A DNA stretch of 64,000 bases, taken from positions 1 to 64,000 of the forward strand of contig NZ_PDOD01000002.1 in NCBI RefSeq assembly GCF_003226325.1, in the 5' to 3' direction. The notes under the pieces are model-generated. The model was not told the origin of the DNA, searched no databases, and saw nothing but the letters and a program-made list of their open reading frames with translations. Below, in pieces: positions 54,840 through 63,772 of this stretch (within the stretch, counting starts at the first letter, position 1; each line of letters opens with the position of its first letter). The position numbers and the translations under genes are program-made. This stretch comes from Salipaludibacillus keqinensis. Lineage in GTDB: Bacteria > Bacillota > Bacilli > Bacillales > Salisediminibacteriaceae.

Positions 54840-55196
54840 TCATCCCCCAGTATATTTATTCTCAGTTATCGAATAATGAAAAATCTCAATGTCTTGGTCA
54901 ATGAATCCTCTTCTTTGAGCACCTTTTAACGTGTGGAACATGTTTTCACGGCCAACGCCATTGTCTGTGTGGAGATATATTTTATTGGCACGATAACCTT
55001 TTTCACAGAAAATCTTAACAAGGTCATACCCGGTAGGAAGAAGATTTCCTTCACTATCTTCACCTAAATCGTGATCGAGCGACAGTAGATGAACTGTATA
55101 ATTTTCCTAATAATAGATCGCTTCATCTATGTTTCTAGCTAGGACAAAACCTTTAGGGCAATCTCTCAAATCATCCACATATAGATTGATTTGTTT
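54840..55196. repeat. Right 357-bp direct repeat flanking the copper module
   Basis: Partner of 50324-50680 in the same orientation. This copy continues beyond the repeat into an intact start region (GTG at 55202), so it is probably the original locus and the left copy a duplicate. Confidence 0.9.
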
Positions 55197-55202
55197 ATTC
55201 AC
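54840..55202 (-). pseudogene. Small receiver-like protein, copy 2, interrupted by a nonsense codon
   Basis: It begins at GTG (55202) with GGGTGG upstream and reads NKQINLYVDDLRDCPKGFVL, then hits TAG at 55107-55109 (codon 32) where copy 1 has TTG for Leu. The remaining 88 codons are open and about 95% identical to copy 1. One copy thus lacks a start and the other has a stop. Confidence 0.85.
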
Positions 55203-55339
55203 GCTACCCACCCCAATCCTTTTGTCTCATTTTAGTATAAAACTGGAAATAAAGCGAACGATTCATCGTTTTAAATTTGATTCTTTAACCGAACTGGGAT
55301 CTAGGTTCTGGTGCTTTGTTAACGTCTACTGAACTCCCT

Positions 55340-56440
55340 TTAAATCCTCTCCCATTGTGATACTGAGCGAAGGGTTTTAAGATCCACCACTTGGTGATAC
55401 TTGTATGTTTTAGGCCAACTGCTAAAAACAGACTTATTTCTGAATATCGCCTTGGTTAATAAAGAGTTTGGTCGGGCCATCCATCCATCTGATGGGGTCA
55501 AGTCAATAGTGACAGAATCACCTTCTCTTTTAATGGAATAGATGCCTGATAGATTTCCCATGCTTTCATCAGTCGTGATAGTAAAGGCATCCTCATAACT
55601 CGTGTTTTCCTCGAATTTTCGAATGTCTGGGAAACCGCCAACAAATTCAACCATCAAAGGATGAGAAGAATTGGTTAAGCTGATCGACTGCAGCACGCCT
55701 TTAGAATATTGATAATCTAAGGAGCCATTTGATATAACACCGGAAGAATCAAGAACAAATTGTTTAAGGACACCATTGTGTTCATTTGCGAACTCCACGA
55801 TATGACAGTCCATCGTATAACGGGAATAATACCGTTTTTGGAAATCCTTTGCAAAAGGCAATGGGAAGGGATCCTGTACGATTCTCTGGTGATCGATGGT
55901 GATATGAGCCTCAGTCTTATTTTTTCTAATGAAATCAAAATCGAACAGAAAGAACAATGGGAAGTAGGATGGAGTCTCTGTAGACGAACCAATAGGTGCT
56001 AACAAATTCATTCCTTTTGTCTTTTTCTTTGATCGTTCTGTTATACGAACGGACACCGTTCTTCCTGATATATCTATGAACGAGAAAGAAATCTCTACAC
56101 AACCCTCGATGGTTTGAAAAATCGTGTCTGTCATCTCAATCGTCCGTCGTTCCATAAGACCTTTCCCAGCTACATCGAAGGTTTCATTGTCTGTATCGTT
56201 TAAGTTGATATCGTCGTATACGTCTACATAACCATCAATCCGATACGCGATTACCCGGTAACCTGATCCACTTTCCTCTCCATCCAAATACTGTAGCTCG
56301 AGTCCTTTATATATGGAATCTGTATTTTTCTCGAAATTTATGATAGCCAGTTTCTTAATTGGTTTGTACGTAAGGCCGAACGGGATCACCACTGTTTCGG
56401 CATGTCGTCCATACGTGGCCTTATTGATCCTTCTAATCAT
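55340..56440 (-). CDS. Protein of unknown function (366 aa)
   Basis: AAGGGGAGG precedes the ATG. The sequence is mixed and beta-rich with no signal peptide or membrane span. It opens IRRINKATYGRHAETVVIPF and ends KYHQVVDLKTLRSVSQWERI. The middle has a Lys-rich segment (ERSKKKTKG) and an aromatic run (PSYFPLFFLFDFDF). I do not recognise a family. There is no gene with the same direction upstream within 260 bp, so it is probably transcribed alone. Confidence 0.75.
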   Translation of the reverse strand: MIRRINKATYGRHAETVVIPFGLTYKPIKKLAIINFEKNTDSIYKGLELQYLDGEESGSGYRVIAYRIDGYVDVYDDINLNDTDNETFDVAGKGLMERRTIEMTDTIFQTIEGCVEISFSFIDISGRTVSVRITERSKKKTKGMNLLAPIGSSTETPSYFPLFFLFDFDFIRKNKTEAHITIDHQRIVQDPFPLPFAKDFQKRYYSRYTMDCHIVEFANEHNGVLKQFVLDSSGVISNGSLDYQYSKGVLQSISLTNSSHPLMVEFVGGFPDIRKFEENTSYEDAFTITTDESMGNLSGIYSIKREGDSVTIDLTPSDGWMARPNSLLTKAIFRNKSVFSSWPKTYKYHQVVDLKTLRSVSQWERI

Positions 56441-56629
56441 TGACGTCGCCTCCCCTTGAGGTTATTTGGGATACTTAATCTACATATTCGAGGAGACGAT
56501 CTCTTTCACCTTCAGAAAAACGAAAGGCAAAAGCTAATTCATTAAACGTTCACTATTATTTGATGAGTAAACTTCACAAAGAACTGCTTACTATCTAACT
56601 GTTTTTTAGATCTTGTCATTATCCTATAC

Positions 56630-56665
56630 AAAAAGGCAACTAACCCTGTGTGGAGGCAGTTACCT
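56630..56665 (-). terminator. Terminator after the 198-aa protein gene
   Basis: The minus strand reads AAGGTAACT ... AGTTGCCTTTTTG: two 4-bp blocks interrupted by one mismatch and a long loop, then a T-run, 43 nt past the stop codon at 56708. Confidence 0.6.
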
Positions 56666-56707
56666 TAATGATTGGTTTTGATATGAAACGTATCTGATAA
56701 AAAATAC

Positions 56708-57304
56708 TTATTTACGTGAAGAACAGTTTATCGGTTCTTCCCACCATCCAAATGCAATTCTACCAGACGTCTTAATATTTGGTGATTCTGGATTTGATAT
56801 AAATACAAGAAATGAACCTCCTGGTGGAAAAATAAACTTACCGTTTTCTACATCAACTAATGTAGTCTCAGGCTGGGCCCTTCTGACGAAAGCTTTAATT
56901 CCCCCAGTTGGTTCACCAGTGACATTCTTTGAGAATTGAAGTTTTATTTTTGGTTTCGGAATCGGTTCAATTGCTGTATTAGCAGAAGTGACAAATTTTG
57001 ATGTAAATGGCTTTCCCGGTGGATCTGCATTAAACCAAAATTGAGCGCGAAAGGTGGATTCAGATACATCTGAAACTGTCCAAACATTGACATGCAAATT
57101 TACTTTTGATTTAGGAGGATTATATAACCTTGCCCATGCACTCTTCCCTTTACCAAAGTCAAGTTCGTCTGCATAGCCAACAAAATAACGCCCCTTCTCC
57201 GATTGGTATAATTCTATTGGGATGTTCACCGCTTCTATCCGTCGATTCTTTTTATGCCCCCTTTTCTTTCTATACACATAGATCACCTTCTTTTCAGATT
57301 TCAC
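56708..57304 (-). CDS. Protein of unknown function, possibly DUF6143 family (198 aa)
   Basis: It reads YFVGYADELDFGKGKSAWAR, LYNPPKSKVNLHVNVWTVSD, FRAQFWFNADPPG, GEPTGGIKAFVRRAQPETT and FIFPPGGSFLVFISNPESP, ending GRIAFGWWEEP. I associate this pattern with DUF6143, a Bacillus family of unknown role, but cannot check it. The beta-rich profile without a signal peptide suggests a soluble or surface-associated protein. The start is uncertain: GTG at 57304 has no clear ribosome site, and a GTG at 57277 is preceded by GAAGGTGAT. The N-terminus is very basic (YRKKRGHKKNRR). Confidence 0.7.
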   Translation of the reverse strand: MKSEKKVIYVYRKKRGHKKNRRIEAVNIPIELYQSEKGRYFVGYADELDFGKGKSAWARLYNPPKSKVNLHVNVWTVSDVSESTFRAQFWFNADPPGKPFTSKFVTSANTAIEPIPKPKIKLQFSKNVTGEPTGGIKAFVRRAQPETTLVDVENGKFIFPPGGSFLVFISNPESPNIKTSGRIAFGWWEEPINCSSRK

Positions 57305-57465
57305 CTTTACTAATTGTTATCATCGATATACTTTTACCTTTAAATGAACAGTCAGCTTTATATTTTATATTCATGAGATGAAAACTAGTATAGACAGAGA
57401 AACTAATTCACAAAAAATAGGGGTTTTAACCATGGAATGAAACTAGTAGTATTACCTAATGGACG

Positions 57466-57499
57466 AAATGAACCGGCTGCCTAAGCAACCGGTTCATTT
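57466..57499 (-). terminator. Terminator of the atoE-like gene
   Basis: AAATGAACCGG / CCGGTTCATTT, an 11-bp perfect stem with a 12-nt loop, immediately downstream of the stop codon at 57512. Confidence 0.85.
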
Positions 57500-57511
57500 A
57501 AATATGGATTT

Positions 57512-58837
57512 TTATAAAATCATCAGACCTAAGCCTATCACTACCCCACTGAGAAACAACACCCAGATACAGAAGCCCATGATGTCACGAGCATTTAAAC
57601 CTGCAATCGCTAATGCTGGAAGAGCCCAGAACGGTTGGATCATATTTGTCCAAGCATCACCCCAAGCGACGGCCATCGCTGTCCTTGCAGGACTTACTCC
57701 TAATGCCTCGCCCGCAGAAAGCATGATTGGCGCTTGAACAGCCCATTGTCCCCCACCTGAGGGGACAAAGAAGTTAACGATTCCGGCACTTATAAATGCG
57801 AAAAGTGGAAACGTCACTTCTGTTGAAATGGATACGAACCATTCTGAGAATTGAACGGCTAAACCTGAAGCGACCATCATCCCCATGATCCCTGCGTAAA
57901 ATGGAAATTGAATGATGATTCCCCCAGCATTTTTAACGGCTCCTGACACGCTAGCCAAATAATTTCGAGGCGTCATATGAAACAAAATACCAAGGAACAA
58001 GAAAATAAAATTAACGATGTTCAGATTGAGGTTAAATCCACTTGTGCTTAAATAATAAATAATAAATGCTAATCCAAGAAACCCGGTAATCATAGACAAC
58101 ACTACACTGTTTTCCATTCGTTCCGCTGGCGTTTGTTTGCTTTTGGCCTTTGTTTCTTTCATCATATTGTCAGCGGGGTCCTCTAGTAGTTTCGGATCTA
58201 CCTGAACAGCTGTTTTAGGATTAATCATGAACCAGTTCAACAAAGGAACGGAGATAAAGAGTGCTGCAACGATAAATAAATTAAAAGGGGCAAAAATCGT
58301 TTCACTTGTAGAGACTATTCCAATAATATCTTCGGAAAAATGTCCATTTGTAGCAATCGTTAAAGGGATAGAACCCGCTAATCCCCCATGCCAGACGATA
58401 AACCCACTGTAAGCACTGGCAATAAGAAGTCGATAGTCAACATGTCTTACCCTTTTGGCCAGCTCCTTTGCAAATAGAGCCCCAATGACCAAGCCGAACC
58501 CCCAGTTGATCCAACTGGCAAGTAACGCCACTAAGGTAACGACGATTATTGCTTGACCAGGTGTATTCGCAAGCGTTGCTAACTGTTGCAATCCTCTCTT
58601 AAATATTCTGCTACTGGCAAGGACATATCCAGTCACTAATACCAACACCATCTGCATCGCAAATTCTAATAAATCCCAAAACCCTTCTCCCCAATAAACA
58701 ACCATATCAACTGGATTACTAGGAGTAAGCACCAAACCCATGAGAAATACAACTAACGTTAAAATCACAACAAATAAAAATGGATCAGGTAAATACCTTT
58801 GCATCAATCTAGTTGAAAAATTTGTAAGCGTTTTCAT
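57512..58837 (-). CDS. atoE: Short-chain fatty acid transporter (AtoE family)
   Basis: 441 aa from the ATG at 58837 (MKTLTNFSTRLMQRYLPDPF), which has ATGGAGG upstream; the frame extends 26 codons further without a ribosome site. About ten to twelve membrane spans. Family segments are MQRYLPDPFLFVVILTLVVF, SWINWGFGLVIGALFAKELA and FFVPSGGGQWAVQAPIMLSA. It probably takes up short-chain fatty acids such as butyrate or acetoacetate. A perfect cre box covers the start codon. Confidence 0.92.
   Translation of the reverse strand: MKTLTNFSTRLMQRYLPDPFLFVVILTLVVFLMGLVLTPSNPVDMVVYWGEGFWDLLEFAMQMVLVLVTGYVLASSRIFKRGLQQLATLANTPGQAIIVVTLVALLASWINWGFGLVIGALFAKELAKRVRHVDYRLLIASAYSGFIVWHGGLAGSIPLTIATNGHFSEDIIGIVSTSETIFAPFNLFIVAALFISVPLLNWFMINPKTAVQVDPKLLEDPADNMMKETKAKSKQTPAERMENSVVLSMITGFLGLAFIIYYLSTSGFNLNLNIVNFIFLFLGILFHMTPRNYLASVSGAVKNAGGIIIQFPFYAGIMGMMVASGLAVQFSEWFVSISTEVTFPLFAFISAGIVNFFVPSGGGQWAVQAPIMLSAGEALGVSPARTAMAVAWGDAWTNMIQPFWALPALAIAGLNARDIMGFCIWVLFLSGVVIGLGLMIL
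58823..58836. promoter_or_regulatory. Perfect cre box overlapping the atoE start codon
   Basis: TGTAAGCGTTTTCA matches TGWAANCGNTNWCA at all 14 positions and includes two bases of the ATG. Bound CcpA would act as a roadblock. Confidence 0.8.
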
Positions 58838-59026
58838 AAAACAAGCCTCCATTTCCTTCTTTTTTAGTTGGGATTCGTCTTTTATTCTACTGTTCACCCC
58901 CTCAAAAAGAATCAATATTTAGATTTTTCCGAAAATAACCTATGTAGAATTATACAAATAATCTAAGTCACCGTCTACTGGAGACGATCACTTCTGATTC
59001 CATTTTTTCAAATGATTAACGGACAA

Positions 59027-59548
59027 TTATTCGGTGTTTCTATTTATCCAACTTTGAGCCTTTTCATCTATGTTTTGAATGAAATCATGTTTTCCTGCAA
59101 TGTACTCGTCTATTTCTTTAGGAAATTCTCTAGCTAACTCACGTTTTAAATCGCTATATTTTTTTGCCTCTTCTGGGTGGGCATTCATAAAATCTCTGAA
59201 TAGTAAATGACGCTGAATTTCTGGATTTTCCGATTCAAATACATGTAAGTGATGAGTACGGTCGTCTCCTCCTTTCATAAAAAATCTTCTACCTGCGATT
59301 CCGTTCTCCCCTTTCGCCACATAACCTAGCTGTTCCATTTCATAATCATATAAATCTATTCTCTCAATATTTTTAGCTTCTATTAAAATATCGATGACAG
59401 GCTTAGCATATATGCTTTCGATGGCGGTGCTTCCGATATGATAACTTTCTACCATCTCATCACCAAAAACCTGCTTTAGTTTCCTCGCTTCAGAATGATA
59501 TAAAGCTATCCACTCTTTTTGGTGAGGCACTACTTCAACTTTCCTCAA
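59027..59548 (-). CDS. GrpB family protein (nucleotidyltransferase fold, UPF0157)
   Basis: 173 aa from a TTG at 59548 with AAAGGAT 9 nt upstream; an in-frame GTG at 59557 abuts that site. Motifs are VVPHQKEWIALYHSEARKL, YHIGSTAIESIYAKPVIDIL (the GS-x9-DxD nucleotidyltransferase core) and HHLHVFESENPEIQRHLLFR. The biochemical substrate of the family is unknown, although a distant link to CoaE-fused GrpB domains is known. Confidence 0.9.
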   Translation of the reverse strand: MRKVEVVPHQKEWIALYHSEARKLKQVFGDEMVESYHIGSTAIESIYAKPVIDILIEAKNIERIDLYDYEMEQLGYVAKGENGIAGRRFFMKGGDDRTHHLHVFESENPEIQRHLLFRDFMNAHPEEAKKYSDLKRELAREFPKEIDEYIAGKHDFIQNIDEKAQSWINRNTE

Positions 59549-59764
59549 GTTAGACACATCCTTTCTTTATCATTCAACCTCTTATTAAAGAGTACCATAA
59601 AAGGATTAGGACAATTGCATTTATATTCGGCTCTATAGCTAATCTATATTTGTTTGAACCTTCGAGACTAGTAATCGTCAATCGTGGTGACCAGACATTT
59701 CAAGTTACCTCCAGATTTTATCGTTTCTTAACCTACGTTAGTTGACTTCCTTCCCCTTTCCCCC

Positions 59765-59792
59765 TTACAATTCAAAGAATAATCGTTATAAT
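59765..59792 (+). promoter_or_regulatory. Promoter of pdxK
   Basis: TTACAA, 16-bp spacer, TATAAT, about 50 bp before the start codon. The rest of 59558-59844 holds nothing I recognise. Confidence 0.6.
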
Positions 59793-59844
59793 AAAGGAAT
59801 GTAAATAGAGAAACAAAGTTTTTATACTTGTTAGGAGGATCTTT

Positions 59845-60663
59845 ATGACAATGCAAAAAGTATTAACAATCGCCGGCTCTGATAGTAGTGGTGGTGCTGG
59901 TATTCAAGCCGACCTGAAAACATTTCAGGAACTAGGCGTATATGGAATGACGGCATTAACGACCATCGTAACGATGGACCCAAATAACAACTGGTCTCAC
60001 GGAGTTTTTCCTCAAGAGGCAAATACAGTGGAACAACAGTTGAAAACGATTGTCAAAGGCGTTGGCGTTTCAGCAATGAAAACGGGAATGCTAGGTTCAG
60101 TGGAAATTGTTGAACTAGCATCTAAGGCCATTGAAGAAAACCAGCTAAAGAACGTGGTCGTCGATCCTGTGATGGTTTGTAAAGGAGAAGATGAGGTTCT
60201 TCACCCGGAAACGACAGAAAGCATGAAGGAATTACTCGTACCAAAAGCGACTGTTGTGACACCTAATTTATTTGAAGCTTGGCAATTAAGCGGCGTTGGC
60301 CCTATCAAAACGGTGGAGCAAATGAAAGAAGCTGCTGTGAAGATTCTTGAGTTAGGTGCTAAGAACGTATTAATAAAAGGTGGAAGTAAGCTCGATCATG
60401 AGAAAGCGGTAGACTTATTGTACGATGGAGAAAACTTTGAGTTACTAGAATCTGAACGAATCGAAACTCCTTACCTTCACGGTGCAGGGTGCACGTACTC
60501 AGCTGCTATTACAGCTGAACTTGCCAAAGGACGCACTGTTAACGAGGCTGTCCATACAGCGAAAGCGTTTATTACCGAAGCCATTAGAGAATCGTTTAAG
60601 CTCAACGAATATGTTGGACCAACGGATCACGGAGCTTTCCGTCGCACATTAGCTGAAGCTTAA
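59845..60663 (+). CDS. pdxK: Pyridoxal/pyridoxine kinase (ThiD-like PdxK)
   Basis: 272 aa of the ribokinase-like HMP/pyridoxal kinase group. It opens VLTIAGSDSSGGAGIQADLK, has KTGMLGS, VVDPVMVCKGEDEVL and the anion-hole motif HGAGCTYSAAITAELAKG with the catalytic-base Cys/Gly pattern of ThiD-like pyridoxal kinases. It phosphorylates vitamin B6 vitamers to make pyridoxal phosphate. TAGGAGGA precedes the ATG. Not in a thiamine cluster, supporting PdxK rather than ThiD. Confidence 0.93.
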   Translation: MTMQKVLTIAGSDSSGGAGIQADLKTFQELGVYGMTALTTIVTMDPNNNWSHGVFPQEANTVEQQLKTIVKGVGVSAMKTGMLGSVEIVELASKAIEENQLKNVVVDPVMVCKGEDEVLHPETTESMKELLVPKATVVTPNLFEAWQLSGVGPIKTVEQMKEAAVKILELGAKNVLIKGGSKLDHEKAVDLLYDGENFELLESERIETPYLHGAGCTYSAAITAELAKGRTVNEAVHTAKAFITEAIRESFKLNEYVGPTDHGAFRRTLAEA

Positions 60664-60685
60664 GTATCATTGATATAGACGTACG

Positions 60686-60720
60686 AAACACAGCTAGAGG
60701 AGTCCCCTCTAGCTGTGTTT
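60686..60720. terminator. Bidirectional terminator between pdxK and the HpaB-type gene
   Basis: AAACACAGCTAGAGG / CCTCTAGCTGTGTTT, 15-bp perfect stem with 5-nt loop and T-run, between the convergent stops at 60663 and 60726. Confidence 0.92.
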
Positions 60721-60725
60721 TTCGT

Positions 60726-62168
60726 CTAGTCATTTTTTAAAAATGTGTTCTCCACACGATCAACTAGCGACTTCCGATTATAAGTTTTGTAGAGAATACT
60801 AGATAACCGAACAGGGTCTCCAAAGAAATACCGTTCATATAACGTTTGCCGCGAACCGAAGGCACTCATACACGTGTCCCAAGCTAACCGGAATAACTTG
60901 ACTCGGTCCCTTCCATTCTTCGTATAAGATTGCAAATATAGATCTAAATCTTCTTTATTATCCGATGAAAAATCTTGCTCTGTGGGAAGAGCAACCAATC
61001 CACTTGCCCCTAACAACTGCATAATGTCCATTAACCTCGGGTACAAACGTGGAAACGTATTAATCGCAACGTATAATGGATTTAAGTTAGGCAGCATAAA
61101 TCCATTTTGTTTTTGTGCCCCTGTTTCAGAAGCCAATAGGAGAGCTTTGATGGTCTCAAGTGCCACAATGATCTCACTTACTTTTTCTTGAACATGTTGA
61201 TACTCTCCTGAGTTGATTGTATCTACCATTAATTGAGCGACACCTAGAATAAACTCTAGCTTGATCACTTGACGAGAAACGACTTGATGTAACGCTAATG
61301 GGGCAAAGGCTCCTTGTAAGGTTAAAATATCATTGACGACAATATTTGCATAGTGGAAAACCCTCTCCCAAGGAACTAACACATGGTCAAAGACGACTAG
61401 AGCATCATTCTCTTCAAATCGTGCACCTAGAGGGGAATCATAAGTCGAGAGAGTATTTGTAAAGGGCTGCCTACATACAAATTTTAACCCTTTCGTATTA
61501 CTTGGGATGGAGAAAGCATAAGAGTAAGCTTTATCAACCAAGCCTGCAGAAGAATACACGAGAATTTCGTCGGTCATTCCTCCTTGAGTCGCGAGCAGCT
61601 TCGCCCCATTGATTATCATTCCTTGGTCGTTCTTTCCAACGATTTTAGCAGCGACCATTTCATCAGGATCATCGAAGATCTGAAAAGAAGATCGATTGAC
61701 TTGTGGATTAATGAACGTGTGAGTGAAAGACCAATCGTTCTCTCTCGCTTGTTCGTAAAACGAGAGAACGTGTTCTGGGAAACAATGGTCATGTTTCTCA
61801 AAGATGTGATGAGACGCCACGAGTGAAACTAAAACTGTATTCATATAATCTGGACTTCTTCCCATCATTCCTGCATTGGTGCTCGCCCATTTTTGGATCA
61901 TAGCTCGGCGCTGCTTTAAATGTTTCTTTGTCTTGGGCAATAAAAAGGATAACCCAACTCGTGCTCCCGAAGTTGGAGATTCATACGTCATCTTTTCTTT
62001 TAGGGATTGGTCTTTTTGTAGATCGTATAATCTCGCCTGGCTGTGGATCACACCATGAAAGGATGGGTGCTCAGAGATATCTCCTTGAACTTTCTCTCCA
62101 TTGATCCATACGTCATTTTTCAATCGATTAATCCGGTTTATATACTCCGACCCACTAATGGCCCCCAT
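60726..62168 (-). CDS. 4-hydroxyphenylacetate 3-hydroxylase family FADH2-dependent monooxygenase (HpaB-like)
   Basis: 480 aa, the normal HpaB length. It begins GAISGSEYINRINRLKNDVW and has THTFINPQVNRSS, KIVGKNDQGMIINGAKLLAT, FDHVLVPWERVFHYAN and NLNPLYVAINTFPRLYPRLM. The fold is shared with acyl-CoA dehydrogenases. It hydroxylates phenolic compounds using FADH2 supplied by a separate reductase, which is not encoded nearby. AAGAGGTGAG precedes the ATG. Substrate not determined. Confidence 0.9.
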   Translation of the reverse strand: MGAISGSEYINRINRLKNDVWINGEKVQGDISEHPSFHGVIHSQARLYDLQKDQSLKEKMTYESPTSGARVGLSFLLPKTKKHLKQRRAMIQKWASTNAGMMGRSPDYMNTVLVSLVASHHIFEKHDHCFPEHVLSFYEQARENDWSFTHTFINPQVNRSSFQIFDDPDEMVAAKIVGKNDQGMIINGAKLLATQGGMTDEILVYSSAGLVDKAYSYAFSIPSNTKGLKFVCRQPFTNTLSTYDSPLGARFEENDALVVFDHVLVPWERVFHYANIVVNDILTLQGAFAPLALHQVVSRQVIKLEFILGVAQLMVDTINSGEYQHVQEKVSEIIVALETIKALLLASETGAQKQNGFMLPNLNPLYVAINTFPRLYPRLMDIMQLLGASGLVALPTEQDFSSDNKEDLDLYLQSYTKNGRDRVKLFRLAWDTCMSAFGSRQTLYERYFFGDPVRLSSILYKTYNRKSLVDRVENTFLKND

Positions 62169-62347
62169 GATCTCACCTCTTTACAAGACACTACATCTTG
62201 TCTCGCAATTTTAATCACAACTCCTTTATTACCATATTTTTGTGAAGGTGAAATATTCGCTGAGGACAACCTGAATCTAAAAATACGTACACCTTATTGC
62301 GATCGTATAAGGATTTTCTAAACCGGAAGAACCGTCCCTTTGATCAG

Positions 62348-63772
62348 TTACTTTTTGTTTGCTTCATCCCACTCTTCGTCTGTTGGAGGATAGGTCTTTT
62401 TCAATTGAAATGAAAGAACTAATGCAACCACCGTTAACAATCCAATAAGACCAAAGGATACGATCGCTCCAAGGATGTCTGGGTTAGCGACAGCCGTATT
62501 CTCAGATGTTGCCTGTTCAGTAGTCGTCATCGTCGTGACAAGAAGTGCTGTTCCGATGGAGGCAGACAGTTGCCTCACCGTGTTAGTCACCGCGGCTCCA
62601 TGGGGAATCATTTTCCGTGGCATCTGATTTAATCCGGCTGTATTCGTTGGCATCATCACCATGGAAAAGCCAAACATTCGAATCCCATACATCACCGCTA
62701 AATAAACAAGTGAGGTTTCTGTATCAATGAACAGAAAGGCAAACGTCGAAATGGTCATGAGGATTAATCCAGGGATCGCCAACGCTTTTGCTCCAATTTT
62801 GTCAAATATCCGACCAGTAATTGGTGCCATTAATCCTGCAATTAGCGCTCCGGGGAATAAGACAAGTCCCGCTTCCACTGCCGTAAATCCTCTCATGTTT
62901 TGCATATATAGAGGAATTAATGTTTCCAGGCCGATTAAACCCATGAAACCTATGCTGCAAATGACCGTTGATAAGGTAAAGATTCGTTTCTTAAACACTC
63001 GAAACTCAAGCATCGGGTGATCCATTCGAAGCTGACGTAAAATGAACATCGTAACAGAAATGACAGATACTAAAAGAACCATCAATGTAATTGGACTGCC
63101 CCAGCCATTATTACCTGCGCTAGTAAACCCGTAAAGCAATCCACCAAATCCAAGAGTAGATAACATAATTGAAATAGGATCGACCTTTGGATTCTTCAAT
63201 TCCGTCACATTTCTCATAAAGAAAAAAGCAACCACGAGCATGATGAGCGCAAGGGGAAGGACACCCCAAAATAAAACTCGCCACTCATAGTTCGATGTGA
63301 CCCACCCCGAAAGCGTCGGTCCTATAGCCGGCGCAAAAGAAATTACGAGACCGATATACCCCATTGCCGTTCCTCGCCGCTCGACGGGGAAAATAAGCAA
63401 AAATACCGTTTGCATAAGCGGCAACATCACACCGGCTCCAGCTGATTGAATAATTCTTCCTGCAATCAGTGTCTCAAAATTTGGTGCTACTCCACCCACT
63501 AATGTTCCAAGCGTAAAGATCGCCATCGCCGTCATGAATAGCTGTCTCGTTGTAAACTTTTCAAGGAGGAAAGCGGAAACGGGTATCATGATTCCGTTTA
63601 CTAGCATGAATACCGTTGTCAGCCACTGGGCTGTGTTGGCTGTAATATTCATTTCCGCCATAATAGGTGGGATCGCTGTGATCATCAGTGTCTGATTTAA
63701 CACGGCAATAAACGAACCTGAAATTAATAATGATGCAATTAACACTTTGCTGTAATTCTCAGTTTGTGACAT
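62348..63772 (-). CDS. MFS drug exporter, DHA2 family (14 TM, EmrB/QacA type)
   Basis: 474 aa with about 14 hydrophobic spans. Motif C-like SFAPAIGPTLSGWV marks an antiporter, AGRIIQSAGAGVMLPLMQTV and NGIMIPVSAFLLEKFTTRQL are DHA2-typical, and LTGRIFDKIGAK-like sequence recurs in the second half. It probably extrudes lipophilic toxic compounds with the proton gradient. Strong AGGAG site before the ATG. The 228 bp to the window end contain no gene I can support. Confidence 0.92.
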   Translation of the reverse strand: MSQTENYSKVLIASLLISGSFIAVLNQTLMITAIPPIMAEMNITANTAQWLTTVFMLVNGIMIPVSAFLLEKFTTRQLFMTAMAIFTLGTLVGGVAPNFETLIAGRIIQSAGAGVMLPLMQTVFLLIFPVERRGTAMGYIGLVISFAPAIGPTLSGWVTSNYEWRVLFWGVLPLALIMLVVAFFFMRNVTELKNPKVDPISIMLSTLGFGGLLYGFTSAGNNGWGSPITLMVLLVSVISVTMFILRQLRMDHPMLEFRVFKKRIFTLSTVICSIGFMGLIGLETLIPLYMQNMRGFTAVEAGLVLFPGALIAGLMAPITGRIFDKIGAKALAIPGLILMTISTFAFLFIDTETSLVYLAVMYGIRMFGFSMVMMPTNTAGLNQMPRKMIPHGAAVTNTVRQLSASIGTALLVTTMTTTEQATSENTAVANPDILGAIVSFGLIGLLTVVALVLSFQLKKTYPPTDEEWDEANKK

